From Xylocopa sonorina (lineage: Eukaryota; Arthropoda; Insecta; Hymenoptera; Apidae), in assembly GCF_050948175.1 (NCBI RefSeq), contig NC_135204.1:9167473-9231472 (forward strand): DNA of 64,000 nucleotides. Direction: 5' to 3'. A model generated the notes under the pieces. It searched no databases. It saw only the letters and a list, made by a program, of their open reading frames with translations, and had not been told where the DNA came from. The translations under genes were made by a program, and so were the position numbers. The first letter of the stretch is position 1. Every line of letters begins with the position of its first letter. This document shows, piece by piece, positions 11,773 through 22,747 of this stretch.

Positions 11773-13422
11773 CGTCGAACCTTTCCGCGTTTCGAGGTGG
11801 AAAAAATATCGCAACTAAATCGCGGTTCGCTCGACAATCCGATCGTGTACGTGGCGTCGCGACGCTACGATGGGACGACGCCAGGCTTGCCACGTCGCGG
11901 AGACAGAAGAAGGGTTCGAAAACTGGAGCATCGCCGCGTGCGCGTAAACGAAGCACGGCTAGTTAATGCGATTTGCTCTGGTTCACCCTACACGTATGAT
12001 CGCGAGCAGAGGCGCGCGTTTCGCGGATAATCGTGCGATTTGGCAGCTGACGATCTCGAGATCGATATACAACCAGTCAGAAAATTAGTCAGAGGAAGAA
12101 CGTGGAAGAAGGGGGTGGTTCAGTCACCAAATCCCGTGTTGTCCACGCGAACTATTGATTTTAACATGCTCTCGCGCTTAAGCGCGTTGGAAATCAGAGA
12201 ACCGTAGTGTAACACCCTTTCCAAGCTCACGGATTCATCCGTACACCGACGATGTACTCGCGTCCGCCTCTCTCTCTCTCTCTCTCTCTCTGTCTCACCT
12301 TCGCCACCCTCGCGTTCTCCATCACCGTCGCGTCCCTCCATCCACGGAGTCGAGGTCTCTGTTTTGCCTCATCGTCGTTTTGCAACGGCTGTGTCGGTGC
12401 ATTGATCGCATTACACGGCATTAAGGTATCGGTAAGCCTCTCGTTACGTCCGGCTCTCGAGCGGCTCTAGCCGAGTTTTACACGATACTTAGCCTCGCGT
12501 GGCGTGTTCGTTGAAATACGCCGATTTGCGAGCGATCCCTCGCGAACGCCTCGACGGGACGCGGCGTTCGTCAGTCCGGCGTCACGGATCCGTCGATCGA
12601 GGGTGGAGGATCGCGTTGCATCTCTGCGATGGTTAACCGTGACTCGTGTTGGATGTTCAGTGTCCGATTTTTTCTCGAGAGAGAGGTTAATATACGAGAT
12701 CGCGGGTCTAGTTGTGCATTCAGAACGCCCAGTCGGTTCTATCGGTGCAACGTTGCACTTGTACGTACGTACGTACGCGTACAACGATCTCTTTGGCGTT
12801 CGTTAGTGTTGGCGATTCGTTGGCGTTGGAGCCAGTGGCGCATGGAAAATTGTCCGCGCGAAGTTTCGAGGCACTCGATTGCGAAACTTTTCTCGATCGT
12901 ATCGGTTCGACGAATGAAACTTGCGATTTAGTCGGTTTTTTTGTTTCTTATTCCTTTTCTCTCCGTTTGTTTTTCGTTTTCGAGTTGCTGTTCGAGCGTG
13001 ATAAGTCTCCGTGGGTATCAGAGCGAGCGGCTGGTTTCTTGTGCGCGAATTTTTTCGAATCAGCTGCCTCGCACAGTGCCCGGTCGTATGAAATTTTTCT
13101 GCAGTCACGTCGGCTCGGTAATTGGGATTTGGAACGGGCGCGCGGCTAGATCGATTTCAGTGTCGTCCACCGGCGGTTTTTGGAGCAAATTGGTTTTCAA
13201 CCCGAAATCGCCGAGTTTCTTAGGCTAAATTGGTTTGAAAATTGGATTCGCCAGGGTTTTCCCTCGGAAATTGCTTTGAAAATTGAAACGTGTTATTGTT
13301 TTATGGTAAATTGCCTCGTACACATCGGAACACGTCGAAACTGTCAAAGAGTGTAATCAAAAATAAACGAAAAAAAGGCAGCGAAACGTTACAAACAGAT
13401 GTAAATGTACTAAAAAAAAAAC

Positions 13423-13450
13423 AGAAAGAGGGAGAGAGAGAGAGAGAGGA
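13423..13450. repeat. (GA)n microsatellite
   Basis: GA-rich run following an A10 tract, about 530 bases upstream of the last bi exon. Confidence 0.93.
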
Positions 13451-13980
13451 ATAGAAAGCTTTTTAATATTCTTTAGTTATAAACTGAAACTTGACCCACT
13501 GAAATTGACATTGATTACAATCCCGTTCATTAATTCCGCGAAACTATTCCTTCGAACCGACGAGGCCCTCGCGTTTCACCGAGCTCGATGCAGGCTCGAC
13601 GCGTCCGATCGCTGATTACACAAAATCGAGCCAATATAATCTAATGACACGTCGCGTACGTACACCGTGGGCGATCAATACGCATTTTAGTCACACGGTT
13701 GCCAACGACAGCCATACGAGTGTCGACGCGGCGATCACACGCAACAGCTAGAATGCCTGTAATTTGCTGGAGGTGCGAAACAACTCGATTAAGGGGTGAA
13801 TATCAAACGTTCGAAACATCTCGCTCGTTAATTACCGATCGCAGCTCTCACCAACGTTCGATCGTTCACGTATTTATTCCCAATAATAAAACCCCTACGA
13901 TTGTTCTTCTGACAATAAACCATCGAGGCACTCGAGGCCCCAAAACCTATAAGATTGCTAACTCTGCGTCGTTGTTGCAG

Positions 13981-14791
13981 AAGGCAGGCGCTGTTGACAG
14001 TGTCAGGAGGCGGTTCCCGTCTAGCCGCGGGTGGACCAGCGTCCCCCGAGAAACGCCGCTCCTCGAACTCCGTGAACGACCTCCTGGACGACGAGGACAA
14101 GCTGCTGGACGTCGTCGGGCCGGACACACCCCATCCAGCGCACCATCAACGAGAACGCGAGCACTCTCGCGAGAGGGACGACAGAACGAGCGAGAGGGGC
14201 GAGGGTAGCGAGTCCTCCGGCTCGGAAAGCGGAGGTGGGCCAGGCCCAACAGGTTCAGAGGGTCCCAGACCCGACGTGTCAGTCGGTCCACCGCTTCATC
14301 CGCCTCTGCTACCATACCTCTACCCACCAGTACCAGGCTTATACCCTGGTCCAGGTCCTCTGATACCACCCAGCCCCCTGGGTATCCACGGCGGAGTGAC
14401 ACCAGGCATGCTGTTCAACGCGCAACTGGCACTGGCCGCGTCTCAGCATCCAGCTCTCTTCGCGCACTACCCTCACCCGTTAGCCAGTCCGCTTCACCAA
14501 TTAAAAGGACATCGATTCGCTCCTTACACCTTACCAGCGCCGTCTCACGGCTCCGCGTTCGAGACAGTCACCCCTGGCAGCAGGACGCTCAGCCCAAGAT
14601 CACCGCCTCCGAGGCCACCGACCGGTTCGCCAACGCCTACCGCGGGCCTCACGTCCAGTAGCAGCTCCGCGGGTGAACTGAAGTCGATCGAGAACATGGT
14701 GAACGGCCTCCAAGAGAAGAGGAGGCGCAGCCCAAGCCTGACGCCCGGCGGGCACAGGGGCGACGCGGACGCTGGCGGAGGGAGTCCGTGA
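13981..14791 (+). CDS. bi: bi/omb last coding exon: C-terminal repressor region, to first TGA stop
   Basis: After completing the split lysine, the exon encodes 269 residues and stops at TGA 14789-14791; the three exons together give 344 aa of the protein. Exon residues 39-47 read DKLLDVVGP, an Omb signature. An SER/E-rich stretch (about 55-95) follows, then VGPPLHPPLLPYLYP (101-115), MLFNAQLALAASQHPALF (143-160), HRFAPYTLP (177-185), SAFETVTPGS (191-200) and GELKSIENMVNGL (231-243). The same blocks occur in the same order in Drosophila Omb as I recall it, which identifies the gene as bi rather than another T-box member. The C-terminal half of TBX2/3 proteins carries transcriptional repression activity. 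It is shorter than the Drosophila C-terminus, which has long Ala/Gln/His runs. Anomalies are a CAG-AAG tandem acceptor at its start and an open, acidic in-frame extension beyond the stop. Confidence 0.95.
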
Positions 14792-14917
14792 CAGGAGAAC
14801 GAGCCCGTGACCAGCACGAACGACGACCCCGAGGACAGCCAGCTGGCCGAGCCCTGCGAGCCAGAAGAGCTATCCGGCGACGAGAGGGAGCCGGACTCAA
14901 CCTCCGAGCCGTCGTAG
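14792..14917 (+). CDS. bi: Candidate stop-codon readthrough extension of bi/omb
   Basis: In the same frame immediately after TGA (14789-14791) the sequence stays open for 41 codons to TAG at 14915-14917. The peptide begins QENEPVTSTNDDPEDS and ends DEREPDSTSEPS. Fifteen of 41 residues are D/E and only one is basic. Thirty-seven of 41 codons end in G or C and none ends in T, matching coding codon use. The stop context is TGA followed by C (TGA CAG), the context most often associated with leaky stops in insects. After the TAG the frame stays open for about 64 further codons, but the translation turns arginine/glycine-rich and no longer looks like the tail. Alternatives are a recent nonsense mutation or base error that truncated a formerly longer protein, a small splice variant using the AG at 14793-14794, or chance in GC-rich 3' UTR. 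Confidence 0.5.
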   Translation, partial: QENEPVTSTNDDPEDSQLAEPCEPEELSGDEREPDSTSEPS

Positions 14918-15807
14918 CAGGGGAGAGGGTCGTCGGTCCGAGGCACCCTCTGTGCCCCTATACGGGACGGTCCACGGCGAGCCGGGCCCCGGGCACCTGG
15001 ACGAGGGACGCTCGAGATAACGAAGTGCAATTTCAGCCCGCGTGGCCGTGCGTTAGTCGGGGTCGACATCCGGGACACGCCGCCGCGGCTGCCTCCCTGT
15101 CAGTGTACATAAAATGGCTCTACGCGCGAGGACTGCGACCGTTCGCTGGTGTACATTTTGTTCGCATCCCCGTTTGCGGCACGTAAGGGTTGGGGACCGG
15201 GACCGTGGCTTGGGGGGGAGGACGTTCTCGACGCGAGCATTCCAACGAGGTACGAACGAGGTTCGACTCCAGTTTTGCTGCTATCGCGGATACTTAAGGG
15301 TGAGGGGTGATGGTCCAACGAGAGGAATCGAATCGAATTGGACAGTCACGATCCACATTGGGGTGCGTTTGGTAGTCGAGCTGGGCTCGAGTTGTCGATC
15401 GTACGCGGCTCGAATCACTTGGAGTGTGAATCGGTGGTACCTGATCGTTTTCGATGGTATTTTCAGGGGGTTGGAGAGTGTTATCGTCGAAGGTCTTGGA
15501 AGACTCGCATACGTCTTCGTGCAATGCTGTTTTTCGTGGCTCGTTTGGATACCGTGGCTCGAATGGCGGCGCGATATACCCTCGACCACGCGGGAAACGG
15601 GGTTGGGGAAGCGGGGGGAGTGGGTGATAAGATTGAAGTACAAAATTGAATTCCGTAGTTCCAAGACGTTCGATAGGGATTAGCGGTGTAGGTGTGTGTT
15701 GTGTACGTTGGGTTTCGATTCGGTGGGACTTCACGCTCGAAGTGCTTCGAAGCACGGCCAGGAAATCGCGAAAGAGGTTAACGAGAGAGGTGAAGAGAGG
15801 GAGAGGT

Positions 15808-15820
15808 AGAGAGAAAGAGT

Positions 15821-15847
<27 letters not shown>
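15808..15847. repeat. (GA)n-rich microsatellite
   Basis: Purine run of GAGAG with several interruptions, in the presumed bi 3' UTR. Confidence 0.92.
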
Positions 15848-15851
<4 letters not shown>

Positions 15852-15988
15852 CGAATATGGCCGTCACCGGTGACATGTGGCACGGCTGCGTTCTGCCCGC
15901 GTGCGTTTTAGGTGTAAGCGCGAGGGAGACATTGCAATACGAGAGCACCTCCTACTATTTGCAGCCCCTGTACATATGTACCCTAGTG

Positions 15989-16038
15989 ATATTATATTAT
16001 ATTATATTATATATATATATTATATATATATATAAATA
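15989..16038. repeat. (ATATT)n/(AT)n repeat
   Basis: Four ATATT-type units followed by alternating AT of about 30 bases. It is self-complementary, so it could fold as a hairpin in the presumed 3' UTR, and is likely length-polymorphic. Confidence 0.95.
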
Positions 16039-17433
16039 ACTACTCTCTGTATTAATTATTGAATATAATATTATATTAATTATTAGAGAGACGTAAACGA
16101 CGCATAAACGCACGCTGCCCGATCACGCCTCGACGAGCCGCGAAAGTAGCGTAACGGAGAGGAGACGAGACCAAGGGAGAAAGTAGAAGATGGCGGCGAA
16201 CACGGGAGGTACGAATCGCCGCGATCCGTCGCTCGTTCGCGAGACCCGCGTCGACGCGCGCTTTCACAGACGAGGAAACTTCGAAGAAAGTCGAGAGCGT
16301 CGTCCGTCGATTCCACGCCTCGAATTCGCGAGCGTCTCGGACGCGGAATCGGGACGACACTTGGAACGATCTCTCTCCGGGCTGGTTCCTCGTCCGACCC
16401 CCATTCACGGCGTCGTCGCTTCGACGATGGAACACCGCCTCGCCCTTCCCACAACCGCGTCCCTCCTACTATTTGTATAAACGTTAGCGATCGATGTAGA
16501 TAATCGCGGGATGATTCGTCGTGGAACGCGGTGCGTGTCGGCTACCCAGACTATCCGGAAGCAGCGAAAAGACGCGGATGGGAAGCGATACGGGGCCTTG
16601 CGCGTCGTCTTCGAAGGCTCGCGCGTTCTCGCAACCGATCCTTCGAACGGCGATACTTTTCGGTTCTGGTGGATCGCCTCGAACGCGATGGTCGGTAGGA
16701 ATGGTATTAAAGGAAGGGTGGTACCCGCACTGGTGGATGTCTCGTTGCGGTAGTTGGAGTGCAATTCGCGTCCGTGCTGTCTGTTCTCGCCAGTCGATGT
16801 ATGTGCAAGTGTACAATTACCCGTTCCTTCGCGACGGACACTGAAGAGCATCCTTATTATTTCTTGCCCTTACTTTCTGTTTTTTTTTCTTTTCTTTATT
16901 CTACGAGAACGTACGACGCAACGAGACGGATCGTAGTGTACGATCGCAGATTTAGTTGCCGTTACCGTGTAAAAAATGTGAAATTGTAATTAGTTCCGTT
17001 TAATCTGCCCGCCCTCCCCCCACCCCTGCCCCGTTAGCGGTTAATATCGCGATTCATTTCCAGTTGCGAACCGTTGATAGCGGTCGGGACCGTAGATGCC
17101 CGCGTGTAAATGTCGTGTTTCGTAAAATCATGCCATCGTCTGGTTGTACGAAACACGAGCGTGCGTTTTAGCTAGCCTGGCAGCTGCGGAGCGTCGTGAT
17201 AATTTTGAAACCACCCCCCACCCCCCCACCCCTTCGCGGACGGTTCCCCCTTGATTTTTAATTTTATTGTAGAGCAACTCGTGATACCTCCGACGTCTTT
17301 ATTGTATAAAAATGTGAATAGGTATACCTACGTTCCTACGTTTTATTTTTAATCAATCAATCGATGCTACTTTGCCAGTTACAAACTGTCATTATAATGA
17401 TTTTTAAAATATTTTTTCCTATTTAAAATTTTA

Positions 17434-17439
17434 AATAAA
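17434..17439 (+). terminator. bi: Candidate poly(A) signal of bi
   Basis: This is the first exact AATAAA hexamer after the bi stop, in an AT-rich stretch and followed by TGTCTGTTAAATGTT, a GU/U-rich downstream element. No cleavage site can be proven from sequence. Confidence 0.4.
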
Positions 17440-18250
17440 TGCGATGTCTGTTAAATGTTCTCCTACACCATTCTACATTTTTTTTCTTTTTCGTGTTTCT
17501 TTTCTGCTTCCCCCCCACATCACGCTTTCGTCCATCTCGTGTCACTTTCCACGGTACCAGGTCGCATCGACTCGGATTTGCTCGCAGAAATTCCAAATAC
17601 CATCCTCCCTTTAACATCTGAGCACGATTAACGTAACGAAAGGTGGCCCAATTCGGGACAGCGTTAAAGTTGTCGTGTTGCAAAATTATTTTCAGATTCA
17701 CGTCCGGATCGCCAGAGAACAAGATCGAATCCGACGCTTCGATCCTCTCCCCGTTTCCCTCGACGCTTCTGCTATTTGGCACCTTCGTTCCATTTGTCGC
17801 AGTCTCTTTCTGCGAAAATGCGAGAAACAGTTCCGGTCTCTATAATGAAAGTAAACGATAGTTCGAGGGAAACGACCGTGGTCACCGTGATCATTGAAAT
17901 TGCAGCGAGAGAACGAAGCAGCATTGGAAATTCTGTCAGAGAAACCATTTTATTTTTTATCCAAATCTCCTCTTATTTTATCCAAACGTCTACAAAAACG
18001 ATGCAACAATTTGAAAAGACGCGCTCGTAGATTGACGCGATTGCAGCACGCGGTTCTCAGGTGCGGAACGGGGCCGTATCGTCGAGTAACGGGGCCCTAA
18101 GACAAAGTGCGACCTTTTTCATTCAGGTTCCATGAAAACCTTGCTCAACCATCGATCCCTTCTTTTTTCCTTCGTTCCACTCTGCATTCTTCGTCCCCCC
18201 GGTTACTTCTCGGAGCGCGTTGCGTACGGTCCTGTGTGCTTTGAAAGAAT

Positions 18251-18284
18251 GAGAGAGAGAGAAAGAGAGAGAGTGTGTGTGTGA

Positions 18285-18330
<46 letters not shown>
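18251..18330. repeat. Compound (GA)n(GT)n(GA)n microsatellite
   Basis: About 80 bases: a GA run, then GTGTGTGTGTGAGTGTGTGTGT, then a longer GA run. The GT block can adopt Z-DNA-like structure. Likely polymorphic. Confidence 0.97.
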
Positions 18331-18331
<1 letters not shown>

Positions 18332-18852
18332 GAAGAACACGTTGTCGAGAGAAAAGCAATAAAATAAATGAACAAAAAACGAATGTAACTCGACGAGAAT
18401 TGAAACGTTCTAAACTAACACGAGGATCGGTGATATTCCGTGGCTTGTATTGTATATTGTACACCCTCCCCTTTCTCCACCCCTACCTCCCAGAAAGGCC
18501 CTCCGAGATCCACGTGACTAAAAATTATACATATATATATATATATATATTAATTTAAAAATACGATATCGACTATTATTTCCTCTCCGCAACTTCTCAC
18601 CCCGCGCAGCGTTCAATTATTTCTTCCCCCTCGATATTCGCGCGCGAAGACGCGCGATACGAGGAACGTTCCTTCATCGAGGAGGGGGTACGAAGTTGAG
18701 CAAAGTTGGCGTGATGATTTTCAATTTCGATCGGCTTAAGAATTTCAGTACTTCGGTAATTGAATCTCGTCTTCCTTCCTTTCTCTTCGCGTAATAAACT
18801 TAAGCGCCAGCTACTTTATTAACTTTTAATTGAACCTCGAACGCCAGGTGCA

Positions 18853-18861
18853 AGGTGTGAA
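18853..18861 (+). promoter_or_regulatory. Exact T-box half-site AGGTGTGAA
   Basis: AGGTGTGAA is the half-site consensus bound by T-box proteins. It lies about 4 kb downstream of the bi stop and about 1.4 kb beyond the predicted 3' end. Taken alone a 9-mer could occur by chance; its value comes from the two other exact copies at 22495 and 22739. Confidence 0.35.
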
Positions 18862-21389
18862 GATAAAGTTAACGAGATCGGATGCGCTCGAACTTCGCGA
18901 AGTACAGGCTACCTTGGGCCCGTTCGTAAGTAAGAGATCCCCAGATACAACCAGTTCCGGTGAACCCCGGTTCCTCTTCGTCGCGCCACGCTTCGTACAG
19001 GTAAGAGAGAGCTGCTTTTCACTCGAAGAAAAATCGAACGATCGTTCACCGTGTAGGCCCAAAATCCATCCGATGATCGTGCACGTAAACCGTATAAAAC
19101 GTGAAAGAAGAGAAAAGATCGATCTTGCTCGCGACGATCAAAGCGAAGAGGTGTACCACCTGGTGTCGAATCTAGCAATCACTGTTTAATCACGTGACCG
19201 ATCTTTAGCGTAAGTAGCGTCAGAATCGCTGTCGCGACGTACCGCAGGATCGTTCGAGGAGCGGCGCTTCCGGTGAGACGAACGAAAGTCATCCAGTTAA
19301 GGATCAGTGCCGAGGGGTGAGTCTCTTAACTCGTTCGTCGCGTACCAGCATAAAATCGAACGACTTAATCGCACGTGGAACGTACAAATTGCTTGATTGT
19401 ATAATTAGAGCTTGGCCTTGGGCCGTGGAAGCGGGCATTTTGGTCGGAGACGCGCGGAGAACCGGCGTAGTGTCCCCTTTTCCCTTCTCACCGCGAAATA
19501 TCGCGGCCACGTTGTAAACAAGCCGGCTACGCGGGCATAAATAATTCATGGCCGAGCTCGAACTTACGACGGAGGCGGTGTCGGTCCCGTATCCGCGGAT
19601 CCGTGGAAAAAGAGACGGAAAAACAGAAAAACACCGCTCGACGGGTTTATGGACGGTTCTAGCGTGCGAGCGCGCGCTGTGCCAGACCCGCGCGAGTAAT
19701 TGGCGCGAGGTAATTGGGGGGTTACTTCCGTCGAAGAAGTTTCGGGTCTCCTTGTTAATTTCGCGCAACTCGTATCGGGTGTGCGCGCGTTTGCAACCGC
19801 GTCGCGGTTGCTTAAACCTCGCGGTTGAAACTCGACGTTGGACGAGATCGTTTCTAACCCGCGTTCGATCCGCTCGAGCTGGAATATGGCGGATCTAGCT
19901 CTCGCCACGCGTAGTCTACGGTCGTACCAGGGGCTTGCCCGGGTTTTCGAAGCTCTCGATATTCCATTAAAACGCCAAATTGCGATTTGATTATCGTGAA
20001 GCTCGGTGTAATCGATGAGTTATCTCGGTTCGTCTCGAACAGCGCAGGCCTGTTTCCGCACGAAACACGGGGGGAAGAAAAAAAAAGAGGTCTCGCCGCT
20101 GCCAGTAATAATTACGAGCTTTTTTTTCGGCGGCAACACGTTGTAACTGTTAAGCGTAATCGCGAAATCTCCGGCCCCGCCGACTGGTTCACCTGGGTGT
20201 TCCTCATTAATTTCGCAATTTTTGCCAAACGAGCGATCACCGTAATCGATGTTGAAATTTTTTAATCGCTTCCTTTATTTTTTCAACCCGTGGCCGGGAT
20301 GGACGATACGTTCAAGGTGCATCGACAAAACCGTCGACGTTTTTTACGTATGAATATTTATTACTCCCCGGCTGCCCTGCGCCCCGTCCACGCGTTCTAT
20401 CGATCTAGAAAAGAGGACATCCGTTCCACGGAGCCGCTGAGAGAGGCTTTTTAACGATTGGAGCCGTGAAAAATTTAAGGCATTCGCGTCTTCGTCCAAG
20501 CGACGCGGTATATTCTTTTTATTCCTCGCCCCTCCCATCTGTCGCGTGATAAAAATGTTGATCCATAAATGTTTGAAACGCTCGCCGAGCGAATTCGTCG
20601 CATGCTTAACCTCCTTCGATTATCCTCGAGCGCGATGAATGTTTCATGCGCGTGATTTTACACCGCGCACGTTGGATCTACGCCGCCGTTCGAGATTGCA
20701 ATGCTGTTTCTCTGACGTGGGTATTATTTCTAACATGGTATTTATTCGAGCCGTACGCGACGACAGAACTGCGTGCGCTTGAAACGTTGAGAAATCCTCG
20801 AAACTTTCGATCGAACCTCCACTTCGAACGAACCGCGGAGGATATCGAAGCACAGGAGGGATCCAAGCGGAAGTGACCGTGGAAACGAACAGAAATTGAC
20901 GAAGAAATTAAGACGTTTGCCGTGTATTATAGGAAAAAATGCAGAGAAATCTCGAGACGGAGGCGGTTCGAAGGATAGACAGATCGATGAATGAAAATTG
21001 AAGAGGTATTCGCGAAACGGTTACGAGACATTGGCGAGGCGGGCGATAAAATGGCGAAAAGAACCTGGGGGGCTTTTAATCCGCGCGATAACCGGTGCGT
21101 TCGTTAAAAATGGCGAGCCGTGCACGGTCGCGGAGGTATTTTCACGTAAATGTCGCAATCGTTGCCGCGGTTGAGAGAAAAGAACCGCATCGGGCGACGC
21201 GCGGACACGTCGTTGGAAATATGGCGATAATCTCGCGGACAGAAACGAGCGGCAGTCACGGCAAATGCCTAATCTGGAAAATCTACGAGCCGTGACATTC
21301 CATTTTCATGGTCAATTAATGCAACGCAATCGATCCGCCGCCGCCTGACACCGTTCCGATCCTTTCACTCGTGTCTCTAACGCCGGATT

Positions 21390-21456
21390 CCTTTTTTTCC
21401 CCTCATCTTTTTTCTTTTCTTTTTTCCGTTTTTTCTCTCTTTTTTTTTTTTTTTTT
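21390..21456. repeat. T-rich tract
   Basis: About 67 bases almost entirely T with a few C, ending in T18. On the other strand it is an A-rich stretch; no adjacent retroelement or target-site duplication is evident. Confidence 0.9.
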
Positions 21457-22234
21457 ACACAACCCAGGCGATAATTGCTCGTCCAAGTTGTTTGCCGTGG
21501 GATTCCACTTAAACGGAATCAATTAACCAATGTCGAAACGCGCGCTGGATCGGCCTCGACGGTCCGCCGTTACCGATCCCGCGTGATTTAGACATTGGCC
21601 GAGCGTTCCTGCGCTGGAATTAGACGTCAATTAACTCGAGTCCCGCGTGTAAACCGAGCAAATTCGATTTCGAGCCGAGTCGCGAGTTGAATCGCGAATC
21701 GAGCACAATTTCAATCCCCCGTCAAACTTGGACTTGCTCGCGAATCCAGGTTAGACCGGCCGTTTTCACTCCGCTCGTCTCGATCGCAAGTGTAAACGAA
21801 GGCGAGCGAAATTGAATCATAAGTTAGATCCAGCTCTGCGATCGAGTTCAGTCGCGTATCCGACTGGTGCTGGTCCCGGTTACTCGTATCCAGTTGACTC
21901 TGAATCCATGATCGACGGCTAAGTCCAAGTTGTACGCTACTCGTTCTAAGACTCCCCCCTAGAAATGACTAGAATCCAGGAGTAACCTGAAAGCAAGGAC
22001 GAAGGAGCGTTCGTGTTGGGTTAACTGGAATCCGCGGAGTGGTCTGGCAGAGAAATTGAAGGGTAAACAGGGCACTTGGTGGCAATAAATGTTCCACCGA
22101 ATCCGGCTCGACCGCGAGACAATCACATCTGCAAACACCGCGCGCGCAATTACGGGGCGGCGTGCGTGCACGTCGGTTCCGCGGTCGCCATTATGTCGTG
22201 GAAAGTCTCCGTAGTTGAACGGGATGAAATTGAA

Positions 22235-22261
22235 GGGGAGGAGGAGGAGGAGGAGGAGGAA
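22235..22261. repeat. (GGA)n trinucleotide repeat
   Basis: Eight GGA/GAG units in intergenic DNA. Confidence 0.95.
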
Positions 22262-22494
22262 CCTTCGTGGACGGGAACGTTGAAGGTAGTAACCGACAGG
22301 AAACGTGGCTAGGCTCGAGCGTTTTTGTGGTCGAGCGATTGGGTCACGGGTTGACTGCTTATTTTCTAGGATCGAACGTTACAGTCGAATTTCTTTTCTT
22401 CTTTCGAGAAATAGCATCGACTCGATCGAAGAAGTTTGGAGGCATTCGAAGAGCGTTGCTCGTAGAGGTTGAAACGAAATGAAGTATCGCGTCG

Positions 22495-22503
22495 AGGTGT
22501 GAA
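22495..22503 (+). promoter_or_regulatory. Exact T-box half-site AGGTGTGAA
   Basis: It sits in GTCGAGGTGTGAATCGCG and has the same orientation as the copies at 18853 and 22739. Its spacing to 22739 is 244 bases. Confidence 0.35.
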
Positions 22504-22738
22504 TCGCGAGTAACGGCAGCAAATTGAAGCCTGGAAGTCGTTGGCCAATGAAAAAGAAGAAATAAAGAACGCGCTCGCCGACTAATAGTCGCTGGAACGA
22601 TGAAAACTGCCGGGGATAGCATTGATTTATTTCAGAGTTTCGCGATTTTATGGAATTCCACTCGGCTAATTGGACAGCAGGACTTTGAATTACAAAGTAT
22701 CCCGAACGTCGGAGTTAATAAGACGTGGTGCCTGTTGC

Positions 22739-22747
22739 AGGTGTGAA
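22739..22747 (+). promoter_or_regulatory. Exact T-box half-site AGGTGTGAA
   Basis: It sits in TTGCAGGTGTGAATTATGG. It is the third exact copy of the 9-mer within 3.9 kb, all on the + strand. The same bases could also be read as a splice acceptor (TTGCAG), but no exon follows. Confidence 0.35.

Larger units (their letters stand above)
7835..13980 (+). other. bi: Last coding intron of bi
   Basis: A 6146-bp GT-AG intron, donor GTGAGT and acceptor GTTGTTGCAG. It contains a perfect short hairpin at 8204-8223, (CT)n runs at 11022-11046, 11737-11770 and 12268-12295, a (GTAC)n run at 12761-12782 and a (GA)n run at 13423-13450. A strong donor-like GAG|GTAAGTC occurs at about 11335, but no matching coding exon was recognised. 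Open frames inside (up to 145 codons) lack family resemblance. Confidence 0.9.
14918..17455 (+). other. bi: Probable 3' untranslated region of bi
   Basis: There is no further credible coding frame in phase with the gene; an ORF at 16190-16480 and others are arginine-rich shadows. The base composition shifts from GC-rich near the stop to AT-rich toward 17.4 kb, as in many insect 3' UTRs. The first canonical AATAAA after the stop is at 17434-17439. The region includes a (GA)n run (15808-15847), an AT-repeat (15989-16038) and two C-rich tracts (about 17008-17033 and 17211-17233). The 3' end is a prediction only; later AATAAA motifs at 18358-18368 could mark a longer isoform. Confidence 0.5.
17456..22234. 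other. Intergenic, downstream flank of bi, no gene recognised
   Basis: It holds a compound GA/GT microsatellite, a TA repeat (18525-18552), tandem AATAAA motifs (18358-18368), an exact T-box half-site (18853) and a T-rich tract (21390-21456). An open frame running to 19000 ends at a perfect donor-like CAG|GTAAGAG, but its upstream border is unclear and the peptide matches nothing I know. Otherwise no feature is seen. Confidence 0.6.

Noticed and set aside
14788..15186. 132-codon frame overlapping the end of bi
   Set aside because: It is out of frame with the T-box protein and arginine-rich; the in-frame acidic tail (14792-14917) is the better coding candidate.
15250..15275. GAGGTTCGACTCCAG, resembling a tRNA B-box
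   Set aside because: No matching A-box or cloverleaf arms at the right distance upstream.
18830..19000. Open frame ending at a perfect donor CAG|GTAAGAG
   Set aside because: The donor is good, but there is no convincing acceptor upstream (CGCCAG at 18846 lacks a pyrimidine tract) and the peptide (ending FLFVAPRFVQ) is not recognised. Spliced RNA reads at 19000 would revive it.
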